Shown here: in pieces, positions 8,076-17,663 of the stretch
How the letters are laid out: every line of letters starts with the position of its first letter
How positions within the stretch are numbered: the stretch's first letter is position 1
NCBI RefSeq assembly: GCF_936943645.1
Contig: NZ_CAKZJO010000102.1
Coordinates: 1-64,000, forward strand
DNA: 64,000 bases
Source: an uncultured Bradyrhizobium sp.
GTDB taxonomy: Bacteria; Pseudomonadota; Alphaproteobacteria; Rhizobiales; Xanthobacteraceae
Direction of reading: 5' to 3'
The notes under the pieces: model-generated
The model's database searches: none
What the model was told of the DNA's origin: nothing
The model's input: only the letters and a program-made list of their open reading frames with translations
Translations under genes and position numbers: made by a program

Positions 8076-9752
8076 TCAGTAATGCGGCTCGTACATCTGG
8101 GACTGCACCAGCGCCTTGACGTCGTTGGGCGCCGGTCCATCCGCGAGGCCGCGCTGATAGGCGACGTCGGCAACGGCCGCGGCGATGCGGACCGAGACCT
8201 CGCGGATGCGCGGCAGCGCCGGATAGAGACTGCCTTGCGCGAGGTCCTCCTTGCCGACGCAATCGGCCAGCGTATGGGCGGCCGCCATGAACATCTCATC
8301 CGTCACCAGCTTCGAGCCGCTGGCGATGACGCCGAGGCCGACGCCGGGGAAGATGTAGGAGTTGTTGCCCTGGCGCGGCACGAAGCTGCGGCCGTTCAGC
8401 GTCACCGGATCATACGGGCTGCCGCAGGCGAACAGCGCGCGTCCTTCAGTGTAGCGATAGGCATCTTCCGCCGAGCATTCGGCCTTCGAGGTCGGATTGG
8501 AGAGCGCGAACACGATCGGCTGCTCGTTGAGCTCGGCCATCGCCTTGAGCACTTCCGGCGTGAAGGCGCCGCCGACCGCGGCCACGCCGATGATCGCCGT
8601 CGGCTTCAGCGTCTTGATCGCGGTGAGGAAGTCGGAGATCGGCGCCTGGCCGGTGTGCGCATAGCGCAGCTTGTGGCCGGAGAGGCCTTCGCGGCCGCCG
8701 ACGACGAGGCCGCGGGAATCCACCAGCCAGTTGCGCCGGAGCGCGTCCGCCTCGGAAGCCCCCTCCGCCATCATCGCGGACACCACGAGATCGGCGATGC
8801 CGGTCGCCGCCTCGCCTGCGCCCAGGAACAGGATCTTCTGGTCCTTCAGCTTGCCGCCGGAGATGCGCAGGGCCGAGAACAGGCCGGCGAGCGCCACCGC
8901 CGCGGTGCCCTGGATGTCGTCGTTGAAGACGCAGGCCTCATCGCGATATTTATGCAGCAGCTTGAACGCCGAATGATTGGCGAAATCCTCGAACTGGATC
9001 AGCACGCCCGGAAACGTCTTTCGCGCGGCCGTCATGAACTCGTCGACGAAGCTGTCATAGGCTTCGCCCGTGAGCCGCCGCTCGCGCAGGCCGAGATAAT
9101 AGGGATCGTTCAGCAGCTCTTCGTTGTTGGTGCCGACGTCGAGCACGATCGGCAGGCAGGCTTCCGGATGCACGCCGGCGCAGGCCGAATAGAGCGACAG
9201 CTTGCCGACCGGAATGCCCATGCCGTTGGCACCGAGATCGCCAAGTCCCAGAATGCGCTCGCCGTCGGTGACGACGATCAGCTTGGCCTGATAGGGCCAG
9301 TTCTTCAGGAGCTCGGCGATCTGGCCGCGGTCGCGCGAGGAAATGAACATGCCGCGCGGCCGCTGGAAGATCAGGCCGTATTTCTGGCAGGCGAGCCCGA
9401 CCGTCGGGGTGTAGATGATCGGCTGGATCTCGTCGATATTGTCGACGACGACGCGGAAGAACAGCGCCTCGTTGCGATCATGCAGCGCGTTCAGCGCGAC
9501 ATATTTTTCCAGGTCCGTGGGCAGCGTGCGCAGATTGGTGAGGACGCGCTGCGCCTGCGTCTCCATCGTCAGCACGCATGGCGGCAGCAGGCCACGCAGG
9601 CCGAGTGCGGCGCGCTCGGATTCCGTGAAGGCAGTGCCCTTGTTGAGCAAGGGATCGCGCAGCAGCGCCATGCCTTGCGGCGGATTGGTCGAGGTCGATT
9701 GGGCAACGACCCGGGCAGGTCTATTCACGAATTCCCCCAAAGAAAGCTTCAC
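8076..9752 (-). CDS. maeA: NAD-type malic enzyme (oxaloacetate-decarboxylating)
   Basis: A 558-residue cytosolic enzyme converting malate to pyruvate and CO2 with NAD(P)+. It has the long MaeA/SfcA form: FTESERAALGLRGLLPP near 42-58, catalytic Tyr in YTPTVG (114-119), catalytic Lys184 in PVGKLSLY, metal ligands in FEDF (254-257) and NDD (277-279), and the dinucleotide site GAGEAATG (311-318). No phosphotransacetylase-like C-terminal domain is present, unlike the Dme/Tme type of rhizobia. It starts MKLSLGEF and stands alone. NAD rather than NADP is inferred from the subfamily. Confidence 0.92.
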   Translation of the reverse strand: MKLSLGEFVNRPARVVAQSTSTNPPQGMALLRDPLLNKGTAFTESERAALGLRGLLPPCVLTMETQAQRVLTNLRTLPTDLEKYVALNALHDRNEALFFRVVVDNIDEIQPIIYTPTVGLACQKYGLIFQRPRGMFISSRDRGQIAELLKNWPYQAKLIVVTDGERILGLGDLGANGMGIPVGKLSLYSACAGVHPEACLPIVLDVGTNNEELLNDPYYLGLRERRLTGEAYDSFVDEFMTAARKTFPGVLIQFEDFANHSAFKLLHKYRDEACVFNDDIQGTAAVALAGLFSALRISGGKLKDQKILFLGAGEAATGIADLVVSAMMAEGASEADALRRNWLVDSRGLVVGGREGLSGHKLRYAHTGQAPISDFLTAIKTLKPTAIIGVAAVGGAFTPEVLKAMAELNEQPIVFALSNPTSKAECSAEDAYRYTEGRALFACGSPYDPVTLNGRSFVPRQGNNSYIFPGVGLGVIASGSKLVTDEMFMAAAHTLADCVGKEDLAQGSLYPALPRIREVSVRIAAAVADVAYQRGLADGPAPNDVKALVQSQMYEPHY

Positions 9753-9893
9753 ATTGAACCGCGCGCATTGTCGGCCAGCGCTTCTTCGAGATCAAGGACG
9801 TAGCGACCGGGGCCTCGATTGTGATCTCGCACCGCAGCGAGATTTGCGCGAACGACTCGCAGCCGCGCGAGACGCAAAGGTTAACGCCGCGAG

Positions 9894-10886
9894 CTATTCC
9901 GGCTTGATGTTGGCTGCCTTCACGACCGGCCACCATTTGTCGGTCTCGGCCTTCTGAAACGCGGCGAGCGCTGCGGGTGTCTGCTGGTCGGGCGGTGGTA
10001 TCTCTTGCCCCAGTTCGGCAAAGCGCTGCTTGACCGCGGCATCGGCCAGCACGGCGACGATCGCCGCGTTGATCTTGCCGACGATCTCCTTCGGCGTGTT
10101 CTTCGGTGCCCAGATGCCGTGCCAATAGGAAATATAAAGTCCCGGCAAACCCGCTTCGTCGACGGTCGGAACGTCGGGCGCAGAGGCAAGCCGCGTCGGC
10201 GAGGTCACGGCGAAGGCCTTGATCGCACCGCTCTTGACATGCGGCAGCGAGTTCGACGCCTGGTCGAACATGATGTCGATCTGGCCGGCGACGAGATCGA
10301 TCATCGCGGGCCCTGCGCCGCGATAGGGCACGAACTGGAAATCGGTGCCGGTCTTGTCCTTGAAGAACACGCCGGCGACATGTGCGCCCGTGCCGGCGCC
10401 GGCCGTCCCGGCGGTGGCCTTGCCGGGATTGGCCTTCAGCCAGGCGATCATCTCCTTCAGATTGTTCGCCTCCAGCGACTTCCGGCCGACGATGAGCTGC
10501 GTGCCCATCGCGATCATCGCGACCGGCTCGAAATCGATGACGACGTCATAGGGCAGCTTGAAGATCGCGCCGTTCAGCACATGGGTGCCCCAATGGCCGA
10601 TCGTGATCGTGGTGCCATCGGGCGCAGCGCGTGCCACGCGCGCGCCCGCGATGCTGCCTGACGCGCCTGCCACGTTCTCGACCACGACGGTGGTGTGCAG
10701 CTCGGCGGCGATCCGTTCCGACAGGATCCGTGCCAGCGTGTCGGTCGGGCCACCGGCCGCGAACGGCACGATGAGGGTGATCGGGCGCGATGACTGGGCG
10801 CCTGCCGGTGCCCACCACATCGCGCACCCGATCAACGCGCCAACGACGATCACATGACCGCGCAACACGGCCCAAAGCCCCCGCAT
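9894..10886 (-). CDS. Bug/TctC-family periplasmic solute-binding protein
   Basis: A 330-residue protein with a signal peptide cleaved near PAGAQ (about residue 31). It carries the Bug-family opening PITLIVPFAAGGPTDTLARI, the NVAGASGSIAGARVA loop, and a YRGAGPAMIDLVAGQID segment. Proteins of this family bind carboxylates for tripartite tricarboxylate transporters, but many are orphans without TctA/TctB, as here. A purine-rich Shine-Dalgarno (GGGGGAGAGG) precedes the ATG. A second family member is at 54269. The ligand is not predictable. Confidence 0.92.
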   Translation of the reverse strand: MRGLWAVLRGHVIVVGALIGCAMWWAPAGAQSSRPITLIVPFAAGGPTDTLARILSERIAAELHTTVVVENVAGASGSIAGARVARAAPDGTTITIGHWGTHVLNGAIFKLPYDVVIDFEPVAMIAMGTQLIVGRKSLEANNLKEMIAWLKANPGKATAGTAGAGTGAHVAGVFFKDKTGTDFQFVPYRGAGPAMIDLVAGQIDIMFDQASNSLPHVKSGAIKAFAVTSPTRLASAPDVPTVDEAGLPGLYISYWHGIWAPKNTPKEIVGKINAAIVAVLADAAVKQRFAELGQEIPPPDQQTPAALAAFQKAETDKWWPVVKAANIKPE

Positions 10887-10981
10887 CAGCCTCTCCCCCT
10901 TTTTGCCGCCCGCATGTCGTCAGCGGGCTGGAGGGCGAGTGAACGCTGCCGGACGGGCCGAGACAAGCGGTAAGTTGATCG

Positions 10982-13321
10982 CTATCCGGCTGCGCGCCGC
11001 GGCGTCAGGTTGGCGGCGCCATCGGCCGGCGGCGCGATATGCATCAGGATGGTCTGGGTGGCGGAGGCGACATTGATGCCGTGCTGCTGGAAGCGCAGCT
11101 TCATGCGGCGGTTGAATTCGCGCTGGACCGGCCAGCGTCCGGCTTCGGTGCAGCGGATCTGGCCGACGATCGAGACCATCGCGCCGTCGACCTTGTCGAT
11201 GCCCCAGAGGTCGAGATCGCCCCGGATCAGCGCGCGGAAATCCGGCTCGCGGCGCATCTCCTCGACGATCTCCTTGAGGATCTGGCCGGCACGGTCGGTG
11301 TCCTCCTTGTAGGCGACGTTGACGCTGACCGAGGCGTTGCCGGCGCCGCGGCTGGCATTGGTGATGGTCGTGACCGCGCTGAACGGCACGATGTGCACGG
11401 CGCCGTCGCCCGCGCGCAGACGTATCGTTCGAATGGACACATTCTCGACCACGCCCGACAGCCCCGAGACGCTGACATTGTCGCCGACCTGCACCGTGTT
11501 CTCCAGCAGCAGGAACAGCCCGGTGATGAGATCCTGCACCAGCTTCTGCGAGCCGAAGCCGATGGCGATGCCGACGATGCCGGCGCCCGCCAGCAGCGGC
11601 GCGACATTGACGCCGATCTCGCTGAGCGCGGTGAGGCCGACGACGGTGGCGATCAGGCAGAGCAGCGCGGTGCGCAGCATCGGCTGGAAGGTGCGCAGGC
11701 GCGCGGCGCGGGCATAGTGCCCGTCGCGCGACAGCGTGTTGATCTGACGGTCCAGCAGCGCGTTGCTGGCTTCCCAGATCGCCGCTGCGATGAACACGGC
11801 GAGGCCGATGGTCACCACGGCCGAGATCAGCCGGCTGCCGATCTGGCCGCCATAGAACCAGACGATGGCATCCACGCCCCAGACCTCGAGAACTGCCACG
11901 AAGCCGATGAAGGCGATCACGCCGGAGACGATCTTGCGCAGCAGCGGCAGATAGCGATTGGCACGGATCTCGAGGCCCGGAAAGCGCTGCAGGATCTCCG
12001 GCTTGATGCGGAAGCCGCGGTCGATCAGGCTCAGCGTCACCATGATGGCAACGCGCGTGATCAGCGCGACGGCGATGGTGCCGACGAAATATTGCAGCAG
12101 CAGCGAATAGCCGTTGCGGATGTTGAGCGCCCACACCGCCCACAGCGCAAGATCGAGCGCGATGGCAAGATAATGCCAGCCGCCGGCAATGCGGTTGCGC
12201 AAACGTGCGGCGATGCCCTGCCGCTCGGCGGGCGCGCGGATGGCGTCGGCCACCTGGCGGCGGCATTGCAGGATGATGACGACGACGAAGAGGTGCACGA
12301 CCAGCATCACCATGCGCAGCAGCGCGGCGTAGCCGGCGCGGTGCAGGCCGAGCAACAGCGCCACATTGGCGAAAGCGATACCGGTGACGCCGACGCCGAC
12401 GATGCGGCGCGCCCAGATCTCGACATAGGCCGCGGTCTCGGCGCGGACCGGAAACAGCCCGAACGGCCCCGCCAGTGCCCGAACCACGCAAATGAGCCCG
12501 CGCGAGAACGCATAGGCGTTGACGACCGCAAGGATGACGAGACGAACGGTGGTGGGCTGGCCGATCTCGGTGCCCAGCAGCGCCGTCGCGACACCCACGA
12601 AGAGAAGCACGGGAAGCAATTCGAGGACCAGACGGCCGAACACGTAGGGCAGCCGCAGCATGACCTGCCAGACCCGCGCCAGGCTGTGGCGGCGCTTGTT
12701 CAGCTCGGGCGCGGGGGTGACGTCGGCAACCGACGACGGCGGATCGGCAATCGGCAATACCTGCGCCGGAAGATGCGCGGCTTGCGGCACGCGTTCCTCG
12801 AGAAACGCGACCGGGCGGCGGATCAGGCGGAACAGCACCCACTCGGCCGCGAGCGCGCAACCGACCACCAAGGCAAGCTTCCAGGCGATCTCGATCAGAA
12901 GGTTATAAGCCGCAGGATCGTTCGCGGTCCGCACGATCCAGTAGTAGAACGCCGGGAAATGCGTGATGGTCCGCGCCACGCTGGCAATCTCGCTCGAGAT
13001 ATCGCCGATCTCCTCGGACACCGTGAGCAGAAGCTGCGCACCGAGACCGTCGGCCGAGAGCGGGATCGGCGACTTCTGCTCGGGTGCGGGCGGCGCATTC
13101 TGCTGCGGACCGGATGCATTGGCGATGGCGCGCAACGTATCGATCATCTGCGCGCGCTTCCTGTCGTCCTGGAGCGTGTCCAGCGCGCGCTTGGCTTCAT
13201 CGGGCGACAAGGCAGCAGCATTGTTCGTCGCCGGCCGGACCGGCTCGGCACGGACGCCGGAGAGAGAAAAGATCGCGAGGAAGAGAGCAGCGAGGAACGC
13301 CGGGGCAAGCTTGTGCGACAC
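10982..13321 (-). CDS. Large MscS-family mechanosensitive channel protein
   Basis: A 779-residue membrane protein. It has an N-terminal signal peptide (SHKLAPAFLAALFLAIFS, ending GVRA), a soluble periplasmic stretch to about 200, many hydrophobic spans, and a C-terminal MscS core. The core has the pore helix AGAGIVGIAIGFGSQKLVQD, the beta domain NTVQVGDNVSV and NASRGAGNASVS. Such proteins open under membrane tension during osmotic downshift. I chose the GTG at 13321 because the signal peptide begins there; the frame stays open to 13588, but the extra 89 residues look non-coding. It is of the YbiO/large-MscS size class. It is a single gene, with an 800-bp gene-free stretch upstream. Confidence 0.88.
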   Translation of the reverse strand: MSHKLAPAFLAALFLAIFSLSGVRAEPVRPATNNAAALSPDEAKRALDTLQDDRKRAQMIDTLRAIANASGPQQNAPPAPEQKSPIPLSADGLGAQLLLTVSEEIGDISSEIASVARTITHFPAFYYWIVRTANDPAAYNLLIEIAWKLALVVGCALAAEWVLFRLIRRPVAFLEERVPQAAHLPAQVLPIADPPSSVADVTPAPELNKRRHSLARVWQVMLRLPYVFGRLVLELLPVLLFVGVATALLGTEIGQPTTVRLVILAVVNAYAFSRGLICVVRALAGPFGLFPVRAETAAYVEIWARRIVGVGVTGIAFANVALLLGLHRAGYAALLRMVMLVVHLFVVVIILQCRRQVADAIRAPAERQGIAARLRNRIAGGWHYLAIALDLALWAVWALNIRNGYSLLLQYFVGTIAVALITRVAIMVTLSLIDRGFRIKPEILQRFPGLEIRANRYLPLLRKIVSGVIAFIGFVAVLEVWGVDAIVWFYGGQIGSRLISAVVTIGLAVFIAAAIWEASNALLDRQINTLSRDGHYARAARLRTFQPMLRTALLCLIATVVGLTALSEIGVNVAPLLAGAGIVGIAIGFGSQKLVQDLITGLFLLLENTVQVGDNVSVSGLSGVVENVSIRTIRLRAGDGAVHIVPFSAVTTITNASRGAGNASVSVNVAYKEDTDRAGQILKEIVEEMRREPDFRALIRGDLDLWGIDKVDGAMVSIVGQIRCTEAGRWPVQREFNRRMKLRFQQHGINVASATQTILMHIAPPADGAANLTPRRAAG

Positions 13322-14166
13322 GAGGATTCCCTGGAAAAATGAATGCGCCGGCGGCGTCGGGACCGTCACCGCCGAAGCACATGCGTCATGTCGGATGGCC
13401 GTTATTCGCCCCCGCGCTGTGTCGGAAGTTGGCCAGCGGGACGACATTCTCTTGGCATTTGCCGCAATGCGAAGATGGGGAACCCGCGCTTCAGCGGCTC
13501 TCACATGCCGATGGAACGCGTTTCGCCATTCTGCAAGCGACAGGAAGCCGCCATGATGATGGGGAGACCCAGCGCGCCCCGAGTGCACAGCTCATCTGCA
13601 ATCGCCCGCCTGTCATTCCGGGCGCCAGCCCGGAATGACAGCGAGGAGGAGGAGGAGAAAAGCGGGATGTCAAAAGGCACTCTGCACGGCGGCCTCGTCG
13701 CGGCCAGCCGACACGATTGACGTGATGCAAAATACAGCGCCGGGAAGGTAGGGGCTCTGCCTTACTGATGCAGCCCGCTAAACCTTGACCCGGCGTGCCG
13801 TTCGCGGTTTCTGCCGCTATGCGATAGTCCGAACGAGCTCCATCGCACTTAACGCGGCTGGATTTGCGGAGGTGGAGTCATAGACCTCCCCTTGCTCTGA
13901 GATGGACGTTACGCGTCGCTTGTTGGCGACCACGAACATGGTCCTCCTGTGACACAAAACTGTCAAGCGGGATCAGTGATGTGAGTGATCACAATTGGAC
14001 GCACCAGTTCCACCATCGCAGCGCGGATGCAGCGGGGGAAAAACGATGACTTCATCGCCCTGTTTTGCCCGACACGACAAGATGATTTCGCAACGTCGAA
14101 AGCCCTTCCCGCCCCATCAGCAAGCCGTTGATTTTGCTGTCGCCGGCTACTGTGCATGGGGTTGTT
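13322..14166. other. Gene-free stretch of about 845 bp
   Basis: Between the channel gene and the ppk2 gene I find no convincing coding frame. It holds one perfect REP-like palindrome (13611-13640). The right half (about 13860-14100) is less GC-rich and has no promoter or RNA gene I can recognise. It must contain the promoter of the channel gene. Confidence 0.6.
13611..13640. repeat. REP-like palindrome
   Basis: TGTCATTCCGGGC (13611-13623) and GCCCGGAATGACA (13628-13640) form a perfect 13-bp stem around GCCA. The same TGTCATTCCGGG core recurs in the element at 45974-46119, so this is one interspersed family. Confidence 0.85.
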
Positions 14167-15096
14167 TCACGATTTTTTCGTCTTGCCCTTCTTTTCTTCC
14201 TGCTCCAGCGCCTTGCGCACCTCGTCGAACTCCCGCAGCGAGGCCTTGTCGGCGCGCGGAAACTTGAGGTCGAGCTTCTCGAGCGCAGCATTGATCACCG
14301 AGCCGATCACGACGCGCGCGAACCATTTGTGGTCGGCCGGCACGACATACCAGGGCGCGTGGGAGGTCGCCGTGTGCCGGACGATGTCCTGGTAGACGGC
14401 CTGATAGCGCGGCCACAGCGCGCGCTCCTTGATGTCGTCCATCGAGAACTTCCACTGCTTGGCCGGGTCCTCCAGCCGGTCGAGGAAGCGCTCGCGCTGC
14501 TCGTCCTTGGACACGTTGAGGAAGAATTTCAGCACCACGGTACCGTTGCGGCAGAGGTAGCGCTCGAACGCCGAGATGTCCTCGAAACGCTCCTTCCAGA
14601 TGCTCTTGGTGACGAGCTTCTGCGGCAGCTTCTCCTTGGCAAGGATCTCCGGATGCACGCGCGTCACCAAACATTCCTCGTAATGCGAGCGGTTGAAGAT
14701 GCCGATGCGGCCGCGCTCGGGCAGCGCGATCATATGACGCCAGAGGAAGTCGTGATCGAGTTCCTTGCTGCTCGGCGCCTTGAAGGCATGGACCTCGCAG
14801 CCCTGCGGGTTGATGCCCTCGAAGATCGCCTTGATGGCGCTGTCCTTGCCGCCGGCATCCATGGCCTGGAACACGATCAGCAGCGACCAGCGGTCCTGGG
14901 CGTAGAGCTTCTCCTGAAACTCGATCAGCCGCTTCTTGTTGGCGTCGAGCAGCTCCTGCGCCTTCTCCTTGTCGAGATCGCCCTTCTCGTTGGTCTTGTG
15001 CGCCTTGAGGTGGAACTTGCCCGAACCGTCATAGCGGAACGGCGTGATGTAGCGATCAAGCTCCTGGGCGAGCGATTTGGACGGCTTCTTGCTCAT
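14167..15096 (-). CDS. ppk2: Polyphosphate kinase 2 family protein
   Basis: A 309-residue cytosolic PPK2, which moves phosphate between polyphosphate and nucleotides. The Walker A-type loop FQAMDAGGKDSAIK lies at about 76-89, a Walker B-like stretch (GRIGIFNRSHYEE) near 128, and the lid HYEECLVTRVHPE follows. The C-terminus is lysine-rich. Whether it makes NTP or NMP/NDP products (class I, II or III) is not decided here. It is the last gene of the livGFHM operon and its start lies 41 bases inside the end of livM, an unusually long overlap that suggests coupled translation. Confidence 0.9.
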   Translation of the reverse strand: MSKKPSKSLAQELDRYITPFRYDGSGKFHLKAHKTNEKGDLDKEKAQELLDANKKRLIEFQEKLYAQDRWSLLIVFQAMDAGGKDSAIKAIFEGINPQGCEVHAFKAPSSKELDHDFLWRHMIALPERGRIGIFNRSHYEECLVTRVHPEILAKEKLPQKLVTKSIWKERFEDISAFERYLCRNGTVVLKFFLNVSKDEQRERFLDRLEDPAKQWKFSMDDIKERALWPRYQAVYQDIVRHTATSHAPWYVVPADHKWFARVVIGSVINAALEKLDLKFPRADKASLREFDEVRKALEQEEKKGKTKKS

Positions 15097-16075
15097 GAGC
15101 GCGGGGCACCTTGCGTTGCGGCTTCAATCGGTCGAGCAAGCTACCAAGGATGCCCTTGGGAAGGAATATGATGAAAAGCACCAGCAGCACGCCGTAGACG
15201 AGGTTGTCCCAGCCGACCGCCTTGGTGCCGAAGCCGATGCGCAAGGTCTCGGCCAGGAGAATGGTGATGATGGCGCCGAAGGTCGGCCCCAGCGAGACGA
15301 ACAGGCCGCCGACGATGGCCGCGAACACCATCTGCAGCGACACGGCGATGCCGCTGACCGTGTCGGGCGTGATGAACATCTGGTACTGGCAGTAGATCGC
15401 GCCCGCGAGCGCCGTCATCAGCGCGCTGAGCAGCGTGATCTTCAGCTTCTCGGCGGTGACGTCGACGCCGGCGGCGGCCGCTGCGTCCTCGTCCTCCGAG
15501 ATCGCCTCCAGCGCGTAGCGGGCCATGCTGCGGTCGACCCAGTGCCAGACCACGATGCCGAACAGCCAGACCCCGAGCGCGATCAGGTACCACGTCGTCT
15601 TGTCGTCGAATTGCAGCGCCAGCAGCTTGTTGCCGGACGCCCGGTTCGGCGTGTAGCCGAGCGAGCCGCCGGTGTAGTCGCGCGTCGCCGTGATGACCTG
15701 GAGCACGATGCCCGACAGCGCCAGCGTCACCAGCACGAAATAATGCCCGGTGATGCGGAAGCGGAAGCAGGGATAGCCGACGATCAGCGCCAGCGCGCCT
15801 GCCGCGACCATGCTGATGGGAATGCCGATCCAGGGCGACCAGCCGAGATGATTCCAGAGCAGCGCGGTGACATAGGCGCCGATCCCCATGAAGCCGCCAT
15901 GGCCGAGCGAGACGAGGCCGAACCGTCCCATCATCGACCAGGACGTGTAGGCGAACGACCAGATCAGGATCAGCACGAGGATGTGGAGATGGTAGGGATC
16001 GCGATACAGAAACGGCAACGCGACCAGCGCCGCCAGCCCGATTCCCCAAGCCGCAAGCCTTCCCTGCCCGATCAT
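15056..16075 (-). CDS. livM: Branched-chain amino acid type ABC transporter permease, LivM
   Basis: A 339-residue permease with about nine or ten hydrophobic spans and the LivM hallmark SLGHGGFMGIGAYVTALL near 66-83. With LivH it forms the membrane channel of a HAAT-family importer. The ATG at 16075 overlaps the livH stop in ATGA (16072-16075), which fixes the start. The last dozen codons overlap ppk2. The C-terminal tail (after LLDRLKP) is charged and is probably cytosolic. Confidence 0.9.
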   Translation of the reverse strand: MIGQGRLAAWGIGLAALVALPFLYRDPYHLHILVLILIWSFAYTSWSMMGRFGLVSLGHGGFMGIGAYVTALLWNHLGWSPWIGIPISMVAAGALALIVGYPCFRFRITGHYFVLVTLALSGIVLQVITATRDYTGGSLGYTPNRASGNKLLALQFDDKTTWYLIALGVWLFGIVVWHWVDRSMARYALEAISEDEDAAAAAGVDVTAEKLKITLLSALMTALAGAIYCQYQMFITPDTVSGIAVSLQMVFAAIVGGLFVSLGPTFGAIITILLAETLRIGFGTKAVGWDNLVYGVLLVLFIIFLPKGILGSLLDRLKPQRKVPRAHEQEAVQIARPGA

Positions 16076-16959
16076 CGGCGCCTCGCGAGCAGGCCCGCGG
16101 GCCGGATGAACATCATGACGATGAAGAAGGCGAAGGCGAGCACGTAGCCCCATTCGAGGTCGGAGAACAGCCCGCCAAGCGAGATGATCTCGGCGAAGAC
16201 GAAGGCGGCGATGAAGCCACCGATGAAATTGCCGAGGCCGCCGAGCACGCAGATCAGGAAGGTGATCGGCCCGAAGGAGAGACCGACGAAGGGGTGCACG
16301 TCATATTGCAGGACCAGCAAGCACGCGGCGAGCCCGGCCAGCCCGCCGCCAATGGCTGACGTGATGAGATAGATCCGCTTCGTATCCACGCCCATCAGCG
16401 CCATGATCTGGCGGTCCTGCGAGATGGCGCGGATCGCGGTGCCAGTGAAGGTGCGCGTCATGAACAGGTAGACCGCGACCATGCCGACCAGCGCGGCCAG
16501 GAACGACAGCAGCCGCGCATAGCTGAAATTCATGTCGCCGAAGGCCAGCACCGGCAGGCGGATGCCGAGATTGCGGAAGTCGATGCCGAAGGCGACGGTG
16601 GCAAAGCTCTGCAGCACGAACAGCACCCCGCCGGTCGCCAGCAGCTGGTTGATCGGCGGCGCGGTCAGGAGCGGCGCGATCACGAGATAATGCAGCGCCG
16701 CACCCAGCAGCGCGACCAGCAGAACGGTGAGCGGCGCCGCAATGAAATAGCTGAGGCCGTAATACTGCACCATGAAATACATGGCATACATGCCGATCAT
16801 CACCAGCTCGGCGTAGCAGATCCAGGTGACGTCGATGACGCCGAAGATCAGGTTGAGCCCGAGCGCGAGCAGCGCCAGCACGCCGCCGAGCAGGATGCCG
16901 TTGATCACGGCCTCCAGCAAATAGATGTCGAAAATATCCAGGAACGCCTGCATGAACAT
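16072..16959 (-). CDS. livH: Branched-chain amino acid type ABC transporter permease, LivH
   Basis: A 295-residue permease. Its signature is NGILLGGVLALLALGLNLIFGVIDVTW near 19-45, and there are about eight hydrophobic spans ending FIRPAGLLARRR. I place the start at the ATG 16959, which shares one base with the livF stop (TGATG), rather than the GTG one codon earlier. It pairs with LivM directly downstream. The substrate may be an amino acid, amide or aromatic compound, because this family is broad. Confidence 0.9.
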   Translation of the reverse strand: MFMQAFLDIFDIYLLEAVINGILLGGVLALLALGLNLIFGVIDVTWICYAELVMIGMYAMYFMVQYYGLSYFIAAPLTVLLVALLGAALHYLVIAPLLTAPPINQLLATGGVLFVLQSFATVAFGIDFRNLGIRLPVLAFGDMNFSYARLLSFLAALVGMVAVYLFMTRTFTGTAIRAISQDRQIMALMGVDTKRIYLITSAIGGGLAGLAACLLVLQYDVHPFVGLSFGPITFLICVLGGLGNFIGGFIAAFVFAEIISLGGLFSDLEWGYVLAFAFFIVMMFIRPAGLLARRR

Positions 16960-17663
16960 CACACCCCGAGATAAGCTTCCTTGACCGTGTCGCTCGCCAG
17001 CATCTCGGCCGAGGTGCCGGACGCGCGGATGGTGCCGGCCTCGATCAGATAGGCACGGTCGACCACTTTCAGCACCTGCTGCACGTTCTGCTCGACGATC
17101 AGCACGGTCAGCCCGCTGGCGCGGATCCGCTTCACCAGCTCGAACACCTGCTGCACCACGACCGGCGCAAGCCCGGCCGAGGGTTCGTCAAGCAGCAGCA
17201 GCTTTGGATTGGACATCAGCGCGCGCCCGATCGCGCACATCTGCTGCTCGCCGCCGGACATGGTGCCGGCCATCTGGTGACGGCGCTCCTTCAGGCGCGG
17301 AAACAGGTCGAACACGACCTCGAGCCGCTCGGCATAATGGCCGCGCGCCTCCTTCATGAAAGCACCCATCTTGAGATTGTCGTCGACCGAGAGCTGCGGA
17401 AACAGCCGCCGGTTCTCCGGCACATGCGCGATGCCGAGGCTGACGATCTTGTGCGACGGCGTTGCCACGACGTCCGTGCCCTCCATCCGGATCGACCCGC
17501 GCGAGGGCCGGATCAGGCCGGAGATGACGCGCATCAAGGTGGTCTTGCCGGCACCATTGGGGCCGATGACGCCGACGGCTTCGCCGGCCTTGACGTCGAG
17601 ATTGACGTCGAACAGCGCCGGGAAGGTACCATAGCCGGCGTTGACGCCGCGCAGCTCCAGCAT
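16959..17663 (-). CDS. livF: ABC transporter ATP-binding protein, LivF
   Basis: A 234-residue ATPase: Walker A GPNGAGKTT (34-42), Q-loop region near AHVPENRRLFPQL, signature MSGGEQQM (about 135-142), and Walker B LLLLDEPSAGLAP. It ends TVKEAYLGV, typical of LivF. The ATG at 17663 shares its A with the livG stop (TGATG). It acts with LivG as the motor heterodimer of the importer encoded by this operon. Confidence 0.92.
   Translation of the reverse strand: MLELRGVNAGYGTFPALFDVNLDVKAGEAVGVIGPNGAGKTTLMRVISGLIRPSRGSIRMEGTDVVATPSHKIVSLGIAHVPENRRLFPQLSVDDNLKMGAFMKEARGHYAERLEVVFDLFPRLKERRHQMAGTMSGGEQQMCAIGRALMSNPKLLLLDEPSAGLAPVVVQQVFELVKRIRASGLTVLIVEQNVQQVLKVVDRAYLIEAGTIRASGTSAEMLASDTVKEAYLGV

Noticed and set aside
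11039..13342. 767-codon plus-strand frame opposite the channel gene
   Set aside because: Arg/Asp/His-rich low-complexity product typical of antisense frames in high-GC DNA; the other strand is a clear MscS protein.
13864..14049. Short plus-strand frame in the gene-free stretch
   Set aside because: No ribosome site, no recognisable fold and composition unlike neighbouring genes.
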